Positions 7,247-15,283 of a stretch of 33,825 bases of DNA are shown piece by piece. Source of the stretch: Clostridia bacterium (GTDB taxonomy: Bacteria; Bacillota; Clostridia; Christensenellales; Aristaeellaceae); NCBI GenBank assembly GCA_017550745.1, contig JAFZOG010000073.1:1-33825 (forward strand). The letters run 5' to 3'. The notes below the pieces were generated by a model that saw only the letters and a list, made by a program, of their open reading frames with translations, was not told where the DNA came from and made no database searches. The stretch's first letter is position 1. The number at the start of each line of letters is the position of its first letter. Position numbers and translations under genes: made by a program.

Positions 7247-8557
7247 TTATTTTACCGCGTCCAGCTCGGCCTGAATCTCAACCGCCAGCTGATCCAGGGT
7301 TTCCTTCACGGGAGCGCCGTTGTTGTAAATCTCAGCCAGGGCGGCGCGCCACAGGTTGCCGCAGTTGTTGTAGGCGGGGTTCTGGTTGCGGGGGTTGATC
7401 CAGGAAGCCATCTTGATGATGGGATCCATGGCGGGCTTCTTGGCCAGGTATTCCTGGTACTCGGGCAGGCTCACCACGCTGCCGCGGGTGGGCAGGTAGC
7501 CGGTGTTGTCAGACCAGTAGAGGTTGATTTCGGGGCTGGCCATGAACATCATGAACTGCCAGGCCGCGTTCTTTTCCGCCTGGGAAGCCTTGGCGGGGAT
7601 GAAGATCGCCGCGCCGCCGACCTCGCTCTTGAAGCTCTCGCCGTCGCTGCCGCCGGGGAGCCACGCCATGCCCACTTCAAACCGGGCCGCTTCGTCCTCC
7701 AGGGCGTTCACGCGGTTGACGTAGGTGGTGTACAGGGAAGAGGTGTGGAACACGCTGAACGCGCCGCCCGCGATGAACAGGTCGCGCATGTTGGAGGACG
7801 CGCCGGAGCCGTAGGCATAGTAGGCGTAGCCCTTGTCGATCCATTCCTTGATCTTGGTGTTCAGCTCGATGCTCTTTTCGCTGTTCACGTCGGTGGTGCC
7901 CTCGTCGGTCACGATCTGCACGCCGTTGTTCTTGAACAGCATCTCATGATACCAGTAGTCCCAGCCGCCGAACACGGTGCCGTAGCGCTTGGTGGTGCCG
8001 TCCTCGTTGAAAAGGGTGGCCTTTTCCAGGAAGGCTTCCATTTCGTCGATGGTCTTGGGCATTTCGATGCCTTCGGCCTCAGCGGCGGTCTTGTTGTAAT
8101 ACATGCACTGGGTGGAAATCAGGTAGGGCAGGCAGATCTGCTCATCGTCGTAGCTGGTGGAAGCCAGCAGGCCCTCGCCGAAGTCCTCCACGTCGTAGTC
8201 AAAGGCGTCGATGTAGGGATCCAGCACTTCGCACAGCCCGGCAGCGCCGTAAGCTGCGGGGTAGGAGGTGTTGCAGCACACCAGGGCGGGCACGGCGCCC
8301 GCGGCGTCAGCGGCCCGGAACGCGGTGTCGATGTCGGCATACGCGCCTTTGTACACGGGCACCACGGTGATGCCCATGCCGTTTTCAGCGTTGAACTTAT
8401 CCACCATATAGGCGATCTGTTCGTCGAACTGGCTCTCATGCGCATGCCACCATTCGATGGTGATGGGCTCGGTCACGTCATACTCTGTAGCCGCCAGCGC
8501 GGGAACCACTGACGAGAGCAGCAGGACGCAAAGCAGGAACGAAAGGAACCTCTTCAT
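7247..8557 (-). CDS. Extracellular solute-binding protein, ABC sugar/glycerol-3-phosphate type (UgpB-like)
   Basis: 436 residues. I chose the ATG at 8557 because AAGGAGG lies 9 bases upstream and a clean signal peptide follows (hydrophobic 5-22, cleavage after PALA). Family-1 features include IEWWHAHESQFDEQI, VVPVYKGAY, MYYNKTAAEAEGIEMPKT and a C-terminal ENLYW-like strand (EINLYWSDNTGYLPTR). This pattern is closest to UgpB-type proteins for glycerol phosphate or oligosaccharides. There is no lipobox cysteine, so it would be released or wall-associated rather than lipid-anchored, which is unusual for a Gram-positive binding protein. No permease or ATPase gene is adjacent, so it must work with a transporter encoded elsewhere or act as an orphan receptor. 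Confidence 0.88.
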   Translation of the reverse strand: MKRFLSFLLCVLLLSSVVPALAATEYDVTEPITIEWWHAHESQFDEQIAYMVDKFNAENGMGITVVPVYKGAYADIDTAFRAADAAGAVPALVCCNTSYPAAYGAAGLCEVLDPYIDAFDYDVEDFGEGLLASTSYDDEQICLPYLISTQCMYYNKTAAEAEGIEMPKTIDEMEAFLEKATLFNEDGTTKRYGTVFGGWDYWYHEMLFKNNGVQIVTDEGTTDVNSEKSIELNTKIKEWIDKGYAYYAYGSGASSNMRDLFIAGGAFSVFHTSSLYTTYVNRVNALEDEAARFEVGMAWLPGGSDGESFKSEVGGAAIFIPAKASQAEKNAAWQFMMFMASPEINLYWSDNTGYLPTRGSVVSLPEYQEYLAKKPAMDPIIKMASWINPRNQNPAYNNCGNLWRAALAEIYNNGAPVKETLDQLAVEIQAELDAVK

Positions 8558-8583
8558 TGCGGAAATCCTCCTTGAATTGATTT

Positions 8584-8616
8584 GGCAAACCTGCACAAAC
8601 GCCCACAGGATTTGCC
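8584..8616 (-). promoter_or_regulatory. Hairpin at the 5' end of the solute-binding protein transcript
   Basis: GGCAAA-CCTG (8584-8593) pairs with CAGG-A-TTTGCC (8606-8616) with a single bulged A around a 12-base loop. It lies between the -10 box (8631) and the ribosome site. It would therefore be within the first 10-40 bases of the mRNA, or act in DNA as an operator just downstream of the promoter. On the plus strand it is followed by TTTTTT, so it could also stop antisense transcription. Confidence 0.5.
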
Positions 8617-8630
8617 TTTTTTCTGATCGT

Positions 8631-8659
8631 ATGATACCAGATTTCACAGATTCCGTCAA
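8631..8659 (-). promoter_or_regulatory. Sigma-A-type promoter for the solute-binding protein gene
   Basis: On the minus strand, TTGACG (8659-8654), a 17-base spacer and TATCAT (8636-8631), preceded by TGG (extended -10). The spacing is ideal and it lies 74 bases upstream of the start codon. Confidence 0.75.
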
Positions 8660-8982
8660 GGGGGTTGCCCGCCAAATTGCGTTCAATTTCTTTTGAGAAG
8701 CCCTGGGGCATGCAGCAAAAATAGAAAGAATACATCTCTCAGGCGGTCGATTCCATATACATTTATCCATAGAACATAACATACATTGCAGCGGAATGCG
8801 GATATGCTTCCGGTTGTTTATTTGCGGGGCATTCCGCCCGGACGGCCGCTGGCATTCCGTATTTCATAAACATCCTAACGCATGGATAAACTGGGAAAAA
8901 ATGGGGGTTCTTTTTCATGGTTTTGCAATTATTTTATAGGAATTATTTCATAAAATTTACTGCAAAGAATCCCGGGATTTCC
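8660..8982. other. Gene-free stretch between divergent promoters
   Basis: No credible coding frame. It contains three related copies of a GCATTCCG-type word: GCGGAATGC (8791-8799), its inverted copy GCATTCCGC (8829-8837) and GGCATTCCG (8851-8859). It also contains a 14-base tandem direct repeat, AATTATTTTATAGG/AATTATTTCATAAA (8927-8954), just upstream of the plus-strand promoter. The latter could be a regulator site. The rest shows nothing I can name. Confidence 0.4.
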
Positions 8983-9011
8983 TTGAAAAACCGGAGGTTT
9001 TGGTATAAAAT
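8983..9011 (+). promoter_or_regulatory. Promoter for the small secreted protein
   Basis: TTGAAA (8983-8988), 17 bases, TAAAAT (9006-9011). TATAAA at 9004 preceded by TGG is an alternative -10 in the same place. Confidence 0.6.
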
Positions 9012-9159
9012 ACTTAATGGAGTATTCTGCGGTTTATGCTTCAAATTTGCCAAACATTGCAAATTGACGCAAATATCGCCGCCTCAGAGCGATTGACGCG
9101 GATAATCAATCCAAACGTGAGCGCAATACATACATCTTGATCACCGGGAGGACAAGAAA
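9012..9159 (+). promoter_or_regulatory. Long structured leader of the small secreted protein
   Basis: About 140 bases separate the promoter from the ATG. The leader carries a 7-bp inverted repeat, AATTTGC/GCAAATT (9044-9050 and 9059-9065). It also has a 29-base-spaced direct repeat of ATTGACGC followed two bases later by ATA (9063-9070 and 9092-9099). It has no match to a riboswitch family I know. It may contain operator or RNA-structure control. Confidence 0.4.
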
Positions 9160-9426
9160 ATGGAACGGAGCGAAATGCGCTGGAAACTCAGCCGGAGCAT
9201 CGCTGTCCTGCTGTCTGTCATGCTGATTCTGGCGATAGGCGGGATAGAGCAAAATGCCAGGGCGGAAGGGGAAGCGCCTGCCGGGTACAACAGGATGTCC
9301 GGGGAAATCACGTTCCTGATTGCCAACGGCGTGGTTGAAGCGCCCACCGGCGGCGATGTAACGTATACCCCGGCGAGTGCGGCAGCTGACGCCAGCTTCA
9401 CCATCGGGAACACGCCCGGCGTGTAA
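9160..9426 (+). CDS. Small secreted protein of unknown function
   Basis: 88 residues. The start follows GGGAGG by 8 bases. A signal peptide is clear: basic start MERSEMRWKLSR, hydrophobic core 13-29, probable cleavage near NARA-E (about residue 35). The mature part would be only about 53 residues, acidic and Gly/Ala/Thr-rich, with no cysteines and no recognised domain. It has its own promoter and a strong terminator, so it is a monocistronic gene and not a fragment of a neighbour. It could be a truncated surface protein or a precursor of an exported peptide, and nothing in the sequence decides this. Confidence 0.6.
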   Translation: MERSEMRWKLSRSIAVLLSVMLILAIGGIEQNARAEGEAPAGYNRMSGEITFLIANGVVEAPTGGDVTYTPASAAADASFTIGNTPGV

Positions 9427-9440
9427 CGGCGCAACAAAAA

Positions 9441-9475
9441 AAAGCAGGCGGCGCTGGCGTCCGTCTGCTTTTTGA
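9441..9475. terminator. Bidirectional terminator
   Basis: AAAGCAGGCGG (9441-9451) pairs with CCGTCTGCTTT (9461-9471) with one G-T pair. T tracts follow on both strands (TTTTT at 9469 onward on the plus strand and eight T on the minus strand). It ends both the small secreted gene and the glycine cleavage operon (lpdA). Confidence 0.85.
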
Positions 9476-9489
9476 GGTTTTCCCTTATT

Positions 9490-10851
9490 TTATTGTTTGA
9501 GCGCGTCGTTCACCGCTTCGCTGAACGTTGGGTGGGGCCGGATGACTTGAGCCAGCTCGCTGACGGAAAGACCGGCGCACAGCGCCTGGGTGAACCCGGA
9601 AATCATATCGGTGGCCCGCTGGCACATCAATTGGGCTCCCATCAGCTTCCCGCTCTGTTTCTCGAATACCACCCGGATATACCCGCGGTCCGCGGCGCAG
9701 AGCACCGTTTTTCCGTTCGCGGTCATGAGGGCCTTGCGGCTGTCCGCGTCGATCCCCTGGGCTTTCGCCTGATCCAGGGTGAGTCCGACGCATGCGATTT
9801 CCGGATCCGTGTACACGCAGGAGGGGATGAACCGATGATCCTCCCGGGGCGCAAGCCCCGCCATGCCCCTTACCGCGTTCCGCCCCTGGGCGCTGGCGGC
9901 ATGGGCCAGCATGACGCCTCCGGTCACGTCGCCCACGGCATACACGTTTGGAAGGCTGGTTTCATATTTTTCATTCACCACGATCCGTCCGCGCTCCAGG
10001 AGGGGCGATATCCCTTCCCCGAACAGGCCCTCCGTACAGGGCCTGCGCCCGACAGCCAGGAGCACCCTGTCTGCCTGGGCGGTTTCAGGACGGTCCGCGA
10101 CAAAATCACATGCCAGTCCGCCGCCTTCCCCAGGGCGGATCGCCGTCACTTTCGCTCCGGTATAGACGGCCGCGCCGCGTTTTTTCAGCAGCATTTTCAG
10201 GCTTTGGGCCAGCTCCTTGTCCAGGCTTGGCAGCAGCTGGGGCATGGCTTCCACGATGGTCACCTCAGCGCCCAGGGCCTGATAGAGGGAGGCGAACTCC
10301 ACCCCGATGACGCCGCCCCCGATGATGGTCAGCCTGGCGATTTTTTCTTTGCAGTCCAATAATTCGTCGCTGGTCACCACGCCTTTCAGCTGCGCGCCGG
10401 GAATCGGCGGAACGGCCGGGCGGGAGCCTGTGGCGATCAGGATGTTCTTCGTTTTCAGGATTTCTTCATTCTCCCCCGCGCGCAAAAGAACGCTGCCCTC
10501 CCCGCAGACCGTTCCGACGCCACGGAGGATATCCACCTTTTTGCGTTTGGCGGACGCTTCAATGCCCTGCCGCAGCTGAAGCACCACGTCCTCTTTTCTT
10601 TCCTGCATTTTCCCGGGGTCATAGCTGATCGCTTCCGCGGTGATGCCGAAAAGGGACGCTTCCCGCATTTTCCGATACAGCTCCGCGCCGTGAAGCAGGG
10701 ACTTTGTGGGGATGCAGCCCCGGTTCAGGCAGGTGCCGCCCAGATGGTCCTTTTCCACCAGCGCCGTTTTCATGCCCAGGTCCGCCGCCTCAAAAGCCGC
10801 TTCATAGCCTCCGGGCCCGGCGCCGATGATGACAAGGTCGTATTCTTTCAT
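9490..10851 (-). CDS. lpdA: Dihydrolipoyl dehydrogenase (glycine cleavage L protein)
   Basis: 453 residues, an FAD flavoenzyme that reoxidises dihydrolipoyl-GcvH and makes NADH. An N-terminal FAD Rossmann motif GAGPGGYEAA is followed by the redox disulfide GGTCLNRGCIPTKS (about residues 38-51), an NAD Rossmann motif GGGVIGVEFA (about 173-182), the second FAD segment VYAVGDVTGG, and the C-terminal catalytic HPTFSE (His-Pro). Some upstream in-frame sequence exists, but AAGGAAG 10 bases before the ATG at 10851 and the canonical MKEYDLVIIG start decide the call. It is the last gene of the gcv operon, 19 bases after lplA, and is presumably dedicated to glycine cleavage because no other 2-oxo acid dehydrogenase gene is present. 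Confidence 0.95.
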   Translation of the reverse strand: MKEYDLVIIGAGPGGYEAAFEAADLGMKTALVEKDHLGGTCLNRGCIPTKSLLHGAELYRKMREASLFGITAEAISYDPGKMQERKEDVVLQLRQGIEASAKRKKVDILRGVGTVCGEGSVLLRAGENEEILKTKNILIATGSRPAVPPIPGAQLKGVVTSDELLDCKEKIARLTIIGGGVIGVEFASLYQALGAEVTIVEAMPQLLPSLDKELAQSLKMLLKKRGAAVYTGAKVTAIRPGEGGGLACDFVADRPETAQADRVLLAVGRRPCTEGLFGEGISPLLERGRIVVNEKYETSLPNVYAVGDVTGGVMLAHAASAQGRNAVRGMAGLAPREDHRFIPSCVYTDPEIACVGLTLDQAKAQGIDADSRKALMTANGKTVLCAADRGYIRVVFEKQSGKLMGAQLMCQRATDMISGFTQALCAGLSVSELAQVIRPHPTFSEAVNDALKQ

Positions 10852-10870
10852 GGTGATGCTTCCTTCCATG

Positions 10871-11878
10871 TTATTCCACCCGGATGAGGGCCGTGATATC
10901 CTGAGCGATTTGTCCGCGCGGATAAGCCGCCGTTCCTTCGCACTGCATGGCCGCCTCAAGCAAACGGTTTTTCAGCGCTTCCGCGTCAAAGGGACAGCCG
11001 GTCAGGGCCCGCCGGACTTCCCGGACCATCCGTTCGTCCATGGCGTCGGAGTGGCATACCGCCTCCTGAATAAGGTTTTGCCGGATATTCAATTCGATCT
11101 GGATGCCGCCCCAGGGGAATCGGCCGCTGACTTCCATGGAAAAGGGGATGCGCGGGGGGAAGAGCCAGGACGGAGAGGACAGGCGCCGCTTTTCCGCCTG
11201 CACCTTATCCTCCGCCTGCCTGTCCAGCTTCACGGCCTCCGGAGCCAGAGCGTATATTTCTTCAAAGGCGCAAAGAAGCGCTTCCTGAAGGGCCTGGATG
11301 CTGATGTCCCGGCGGATTTCCGCCAGGTTCACCACCCGCGCGCGGACGGAGGGCACGCCCTTGGACCGCAGCTTCCCCGGTGAAACGGAAAGGTATTTCT
11401 CCATGGCCCCGGTATCCACATCCACCATGACGGTGCCGTGGTGGCAGCAGCAGCCCTGGGTTTCGTAAAAAGCGTTGCCGGAGATTTTTCGGCCCGAAAC
11501 CTCAAAATCGTTTCTGCCGGTTTTATCCGCGCGGATACCGAGGCGATTGAGCGCCAGCAGGATCACCCGGCTCTGCCTGTCCGTGTCGTAATTCTGTTTC
11601 TGCGCCATGAAGCTGAAATTCAGGTTGCCCAGGTCGTGGTATACCGCGCCGCCGCCGGAAAGGCGCCGGGCAAGACGGCCCCCGTCTTCCATGAGCTCCC
11701 GGACGCGGCATTCCGTCCAGGCGTTTTGGTTGCGCCCGATGACCACTGTCTGCCTGTTCTGCCACAGGAAAAGGATGCATTCCTCCGGCGACGCGTGGGT
11801 GGTCAGGTATTTTTCCAGGGCGATGTTTCCATAGGGGTCATACTCCTGGCTGACGATCCATTTAAGCTTCGAAATCAT
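10871..11878 (-). CDS. lplA: Lipoate-protein ligase A
   Basis: 335 residues. It activates lipoate with ATP and transfers it to the lipoyl lysine of GcvH. Visible family motifs are the N-terminal DPYGNIALEKYL, the RRLSGGGAVYHDLGNLNFSF nucleotide/lipoate loop (about 90-109) and GRKISGNAF with the catalytic lysine (about 149-157). A C-terminal accessory domain from about 250 makes it a full-length bipartite LplA rather than a short LipM/LipL. The ATG lies inside gcvPB (17-base overlap) and has no clear ribosome site, so it probably depends on translational coupling. Its place in the operon links it to GcvH lipoylation. Confidence 0.93.
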   Translation of the reverse strand: MISKLKWIVSQEYDPYGNIALEKYLTTHASPEECILFLWQNRQTVVIGRNQNAWTECRVRELMEDGGRLARRLSGGGAVYHDLGNLNFSFMAQKQNYDTDRQSRVILLALNRLGIRADKTGRNDFEVSGRKISGNAFYETQGCCCHHGTVMVDVDTGAMEKYLSVSPGKLRSKGVPSVRARVVNLAEIRRDISIQALQEALLCAFEEIYALAPEAVKLDRQAEDKVQAEKRRLSSPSWLFPPRIPFSMEVSGRFPWGGIQIELNIRQNLIQEAVCHSDAMDERMVREVRRALTGCPFDAEALKNRLLEAAMQCEGTAAYPRGQIAQDITALIRVE

Positions 11879-13295
11879 AGCGGATGACCGGCTTGCGCGC
11901 AGCCTTTACCTCATCGGGGCGGCGGATACGGGTGGTAAAGGGCCGCTCGTGCATGTGGGACGGATCGGCATGGGCGTCTTCCCAAACCTGGCGGAAGATG
12001 GCCGCGGCCTCGTCCAGGGTTTCGACGGTTTCCGTTTCCGTCGGCTCCACCATCAGTGCTTCATGAACGATCAGGGGGAAGTACATGGTGGGCGGATGGA
12101 TGCCGTAATCAATGAGCGCCTTGGCAATATCCATGGCGGAAACGCCGATTTCGTGATGGAGGGGTTCCAGGGTCATCACGAACTCATGCATGCAGGTGGC
12201 GTCGTACGCCATGGTGTAGAGATCCTTGAGCCGGTTCATCAGGTAATTGGCGTTGAGCACGGCGTTGGCGGCGGTTTCAGGCACCCCCTCCCGCCCAATG
12301 GAAAGCAGATAGGCAAGCGCCTTGACGGTCACCAGGAAATTGCCGCAGAAGGAGCGGACGTCGCCGATGCGCTTCTCCGCCGGGGCGGAACGCAGGGCGT
12401 CCGCTGTTTTCTGCACTCTCAGGCCGGGCAGAAAGTCCTTCAAAAACGCCTTGCAGCCAGAGGGCCCGCTGCCGGGCCCGCCTCCGCCATGGGGGGTGGC
12501 AAAGGTCTTATGCAGGTTAATATGCACCACGTCAAAGCCCATGTCTCCCGGCCGGGCAATGCCCATGACCGCGTTCAGGTTTGCGCCGTCGTAGTAATTC
12601 AAGCCGCCCGCGTCATGTACGATGCGGGTGATTTCCTGAATGTTGGGATCAAACAGGCCCACGGTGTTGGGATTGGTGAGCATGAGCCCGGCGGTATCAG
12701 GGCCCGCGGCGGCCCGCAGCGCGTCCAGATCCACATATCCTTTCGCGTCAGACGGAATATTGACCACCTCGAAGCCTGCCATGGCGGCGCTGGCCGGGTT
12801 GGTTCCGTGGGCGGAATCCGGCACGATGATCTTTCTGCGTTCCGTATCCCCCCGCGACAGGTGATAAGCCTTGATCAGCAGAAGGCCGGTAAATTCTCCG
12901 TGGGCGCCGGCGGCGGGCTGAAGCGTCATGGCGTCCATGCCGGTGATTTCACACAGGTATTTTTCCGTCCGCTCCATCACCTCCAGGCATCCCTGAACGG
13001 TTTCATCCGGCTGCAGGGGATGGATGTCCGTAAAGCCCGGCAGGGAGGCCGCGGCCTCCAGCACGGCGGGATTGTATTTCATTGTGCAGGAGCCCAGGGG
13101 ATAGAAGCCTCCGTTGACGCCCCTGGTTTCCTTTGCCAGCTCGGTGAAATGCCGGTCCACCTGGCTTTCTGAAAGCTCAGGCAGCCGAGGGGGCTTTTCA
13201 CGCAGGCAAAAGTCCGGGGGAACGCAGGGCACGTCCAATTCCGGAATCAGGCGGGAGCATCTTCCGGGAACGCTTCTTTCAAATATCAGCTTCAT
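11862..13295 (-). CDS. gcvPB: Glycine dehydrogenase (decarboxylating) subunit 2
   Basis: 477 residues, the PLP-carrying subunit of the two-part P protein. The PLP lysine is in NLHKTFATPHGGGGPGSGP. GGFYPLGSCTMKYNP and PAAGAHGEFTGL are further family signatures. The start at 13295 follows GGAGG by 10 bases and overlaps the gcvPA stop (ATGA), which is typical of the PA-PB pair. Split PA/PB subunits are usual in Firmicutes, in contrast with the single-chain enzyme of proteobacteria. Confidence 0.96.
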   Translation of the reverse strand: MKLIFERSVPGRCSRLIPELDVPCVPPDFCLREKPPRLPELSESQVDRHFTELAKETRGVNGGFYPLGSCTMKYNPAVLEAAASLPGFTDIHPLQPDETVQGCLEVMERTEKYLCEITGMDAMTLQPAAGAHGEFTGLLLIKAYHLSRGDTERRKIIVPDSAHGTNPASAAMAGFEVVNIPSDAKGYVDLDALRAAAGPDTAGLMLTNPNTVGLFDPNIQEITRIVHDAGGLNYYDGANLNAVMGIARPGDMGFDVVHINLHKTFATPHGGGGPGSGPSGCKAFLKDFLPGLRVQKTADALRSAPAEKRIGDVRSFCGNFLVTVKALAYLLSIGREGVPETAANAVLNANYLMNRLKDLYTMAYDATCMHEFVMTLEPLHHEIGVSAMDIAKALIDYGIHPPTMYFPLIVHEALMVEPTETETVETLDEAAAIFRQVWEDAHADPSHMHERPFTTRIRRPDEVKAARKPVIRYDFEA

Positions 13296-14617
13296 GCCTT
13301 CAGCGCCTCCTTTACGATCCGGGCTGTGCGTTCGATTTCCTCCCGGGTGTTCATTTCCGTGGCGCACCACAGCAGCCTGCCCTCTCCCAGGGGAAGGCCC
13401 CCCAGGATATCCTGCCGGTCCAGCGCCGCCAGGACCGCCTGGGCCGCTGCCTCATCAGGGGCTTTCGTGACGAACTCATGGAAGAAGGGGCGGTGATGCA
13501 CCGGCTTGAGCCCGCTTTCAGCCAGCTGCTCAAGGAGAAACGCGGCCTTCGCGTGGCAGGACAGGGCCGTTTTTCTGAGCCCCTCCGGCCCCATGGCGGC
13601 CAGATAAACCCCTGCGGTGAGGGCGCAGAGGGCTTCGTTGGAGCAGATATTGGAGCCGGCCTTTTCCCGGCGGATGTGCTGCTCTCTGGCCTGCAGGGTC
13701 AGCACAAAGCAGCGGTTTCCGTTCATGTCCGTCGTTTCACCGACGATCCGGCCCGGCAGCTTGCGCATCATCTTTTCATCCGCGGCCATGAAGCCCAGGT
13801 ACGGCCCGCCAAATCCCAGCGGCAGGCCCAGGGGCTGCCCCTCGCCGACGGCGATGTCCGCGCCGATCTCCCCCGGCGTTTTCATGACCGCCAAGGCGAT
13901 GGGATTGCAGCTCATGACCAATTTCGCTTTGCTTTCATGGGCGATGGCAGCCACCGCGTCCGCGTCCTCCATGCACCCAAAGTAATTGGGCTGCTGGATG
14001 AACACGCAGGCCGTTTCGTCATCGATGAGCTTTTTCAGGCTGTCCAGGTCCGTCGCTCCGTCTTTTTCCGGCACGCACACGATCTCAGCGCCGCGGCCGA
14101 ACCCGTACGTGCGGATCACGGAAATGATTTTCGGATCCGCGGCGGCGGACACCAGCGCTTTGGCGCGTTTTTTGTCCCGGCACATATCGCAGGCCTCCGC
14201 AGCCGCGGTGGCCCCGTCGTATACGCTGGCATTTGCCGCCGCAAGCCCTGTCAGCTCACAGATATCCGTCTGGAATTCAAAGATGGATTGAAGGACCCCC
14301 TGGCTTATTTCCGCCTGATAAGGGGTGTAGGCGGTTCGGAATTCTTCTTTCCCCGCCACCTCCTTCACGATGGCGGGAATAAAATGGCGGTAGGCCCCCG
14401 CGCCGCGGAACAGGGTGGGATAAACGCGGTTCCTGGCGGCCATCGCCTCCAGGACGCGCCGCACCTCCATTTCCGCTTTCCCCGCGGGCAGGTCAAGGGG
14501 ACGCTTGAGTTTAAGCGCTTCCGGAATGCAGGCGTACATTTCTTCAAAGCTGGAAAAGCCGCAGCTTTCCAGCATCCTTTTTTGCTCCTCGCCGGTGTTG
14601 GGAACATAGGTACCCAC
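13292..14617 (-). CDS. gcvPA: Glycine dehydrogenase (decarboxylating) subunit 1
   Basis: 441 residues from the GTG at 14617. I prefer this start because GGAGG lies eight bases upstream of it. A GTG nine bases earlier (14626) would have the ribosome site abutting it. It starts VGTYVPNTGEEQKRML, the usual P-protein subunit 1 opening. Later motifs include FRGAGAYRHFIP, AYTPYQAEISQG, NASVYDGATAAAEAC and GEGQPLGLPLGFGGPYLGF. With GcvPB it decarboxylates glycine and passes the aminomethyl group to lipoyl-GcvH. It lies 48 bases downstream of gcvH. Confidence 0.95.
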   Translation of the reverse strand: MGTYVPNTGEEQKRMLESCGFSSFEEMYACIPEALKLKRPLDLPAGKAEMEVRRVLEAMAARNRVYPTLFRGAGAYRHFIPAIVKEVAGKEEFRTAYTPYQAEISQGVLQSIFEFQTDICELTGLAAANASVYDGATAAAEACDMCRDKKRAKALVSAAADPKIISVIRTYGFGRGAEIVCVPEKDGATDLDSLKKLIDDETACVFIQQPNYFGCMEDADAVAAIAHESKAKLVMSCNPIALAVMKTPGEIGADIAVGEGQPLGLPLGFGGPYLGFMAADEKMMRKLPGRIVGETTDMNGNRCFVLTLQAREQHIRREKAGSNICSNEALCALTAGVYLAAMGPEGLRKTALSCHAKAAFLLEQLAESGLKPVHHRPFFHEFVTKAPDEAAAQAVLAALDRQDILGGLPLGEGRLLWCATEMNTREEIERTARIVKEALKA

Positions 14618-14665
14618 GTGCTTCACCTCCAGGCATTCTGGCTTACCGGTCAGTATCGGGAATCG

Positions 14666-15046
14666 TCAGCCTTCCGCGGCGACAAACGCTTCGTATTCCG
14701 CGGCGGTCATCAGTTCCTCGGAATCGGTGATTCCCTCCGCCTGAACGAACCAGGCGTCGTAAGGCGCTTTGTTCATCATCTCCGGCTCATCCGCCAGGGC
14801 GCCGTTCACCTTTGCCACCGTGCCGGACACGGGCGAATTCACGTCAGACACAGCCTTGACGGATTCCACATCCGCGAAGGCGGCGCCGGCCTCCAGGGCA
14901 TCTCCCTCCGCGGGAAGATTCACAAAGACCAGATCGCCCAGCTGGTCCTGGGCATAATCCGTGATCCCGATGTAAGCGGTCGTTTCATCCAGGAATTTCA
15001 CCCATTCGTGGGTTTTGGTGTATTTGAGTTCTGCGGGGAAAGTCAT
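14666..15046 (-). CDS. gcvH: Glycine cleavage system H protein
   Basis: 126 residues, standard length. The lipoylation site is the lysine in DVESVKAVSDVNSP (about Lys64), with THEWV near the N terminus and the DAWFV strand near the C terminus. AAGGAGG lies 9-10 bases upstream of the ATG. The protein shuttles the aminomethyl group among P, T and L proteins and is the substrate of the LplA encoded downstream. The gap to the preceding gcvT is 237 bases, filled by an inverted-repeat element, whereas the rest of the operon is tightly packed. Confidence 0.97.
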   Translation of the reverse strand: MTFPAELKYTKTHEWVKFLDETTAYIGITDYAQDQLGDLVFVNLPAEGDALEAGAAFADVESVKAVSDVNSPVSGTVAKVNGALADEPEMMNKAPYDAWFVQAEGITDSEELMTAAEYEAFVAAEG

Positions 15047-15081
15047 TGCGTCGTCCTCCTTTTATTTTTTCTGAATAGTAC

Positions 15082-15279
15082 GTAACTGTTCAGTCGTGTT
15101 GCTTTAAAGTACGAAAGATACATTGTCATCCCGAGCGAAGCGAAGCGGAGTCGAGGGACCTGATAGCTTTGGTGGTCCCATTTTTCACCAGATCCCTCCA
15201 CTCCGTTCCGCTCTCGCTCCACTTCGGTCGGGATGAAAGAGCAATTTCACACTTTAAAGCGTCTCGACTGAATGGTTAC
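15082..15279. mobile_element. MITE-like 198-bp imperfect inverted repeat between gcvT and gcvH
   Basis: The ends are GTAAC (15082-15086) and GTTAC (15275-15279). Reading inward, the two arms share TTCAGTCG, GCTTTAAAGT, GAAA and TCATCCCGA-CGAAG at matching distances, about three quarters identity over the outer 50 bases. The arms then carry GC-rich GAAGCGGAGT-type repeats and end in GAGGGA. The 8-base flanks AATAGTAC (15074-15081) and AATATTAC (15280-15287) match at 7 of 8 positions, like a target-site duplication. It encodes nothing. When transcribed it would form a long hairpin between gcvT and gcvH. Confidence 0.65.
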
Positions 15280-15283
15280 AATA

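Noticed and set aside
14624-14626. GTG at 14626 as the start of gcvPA
   Set aside because: The GGAGG ribosome site would abut this codon; the GTG at 14617 has the right eight-base spacing.
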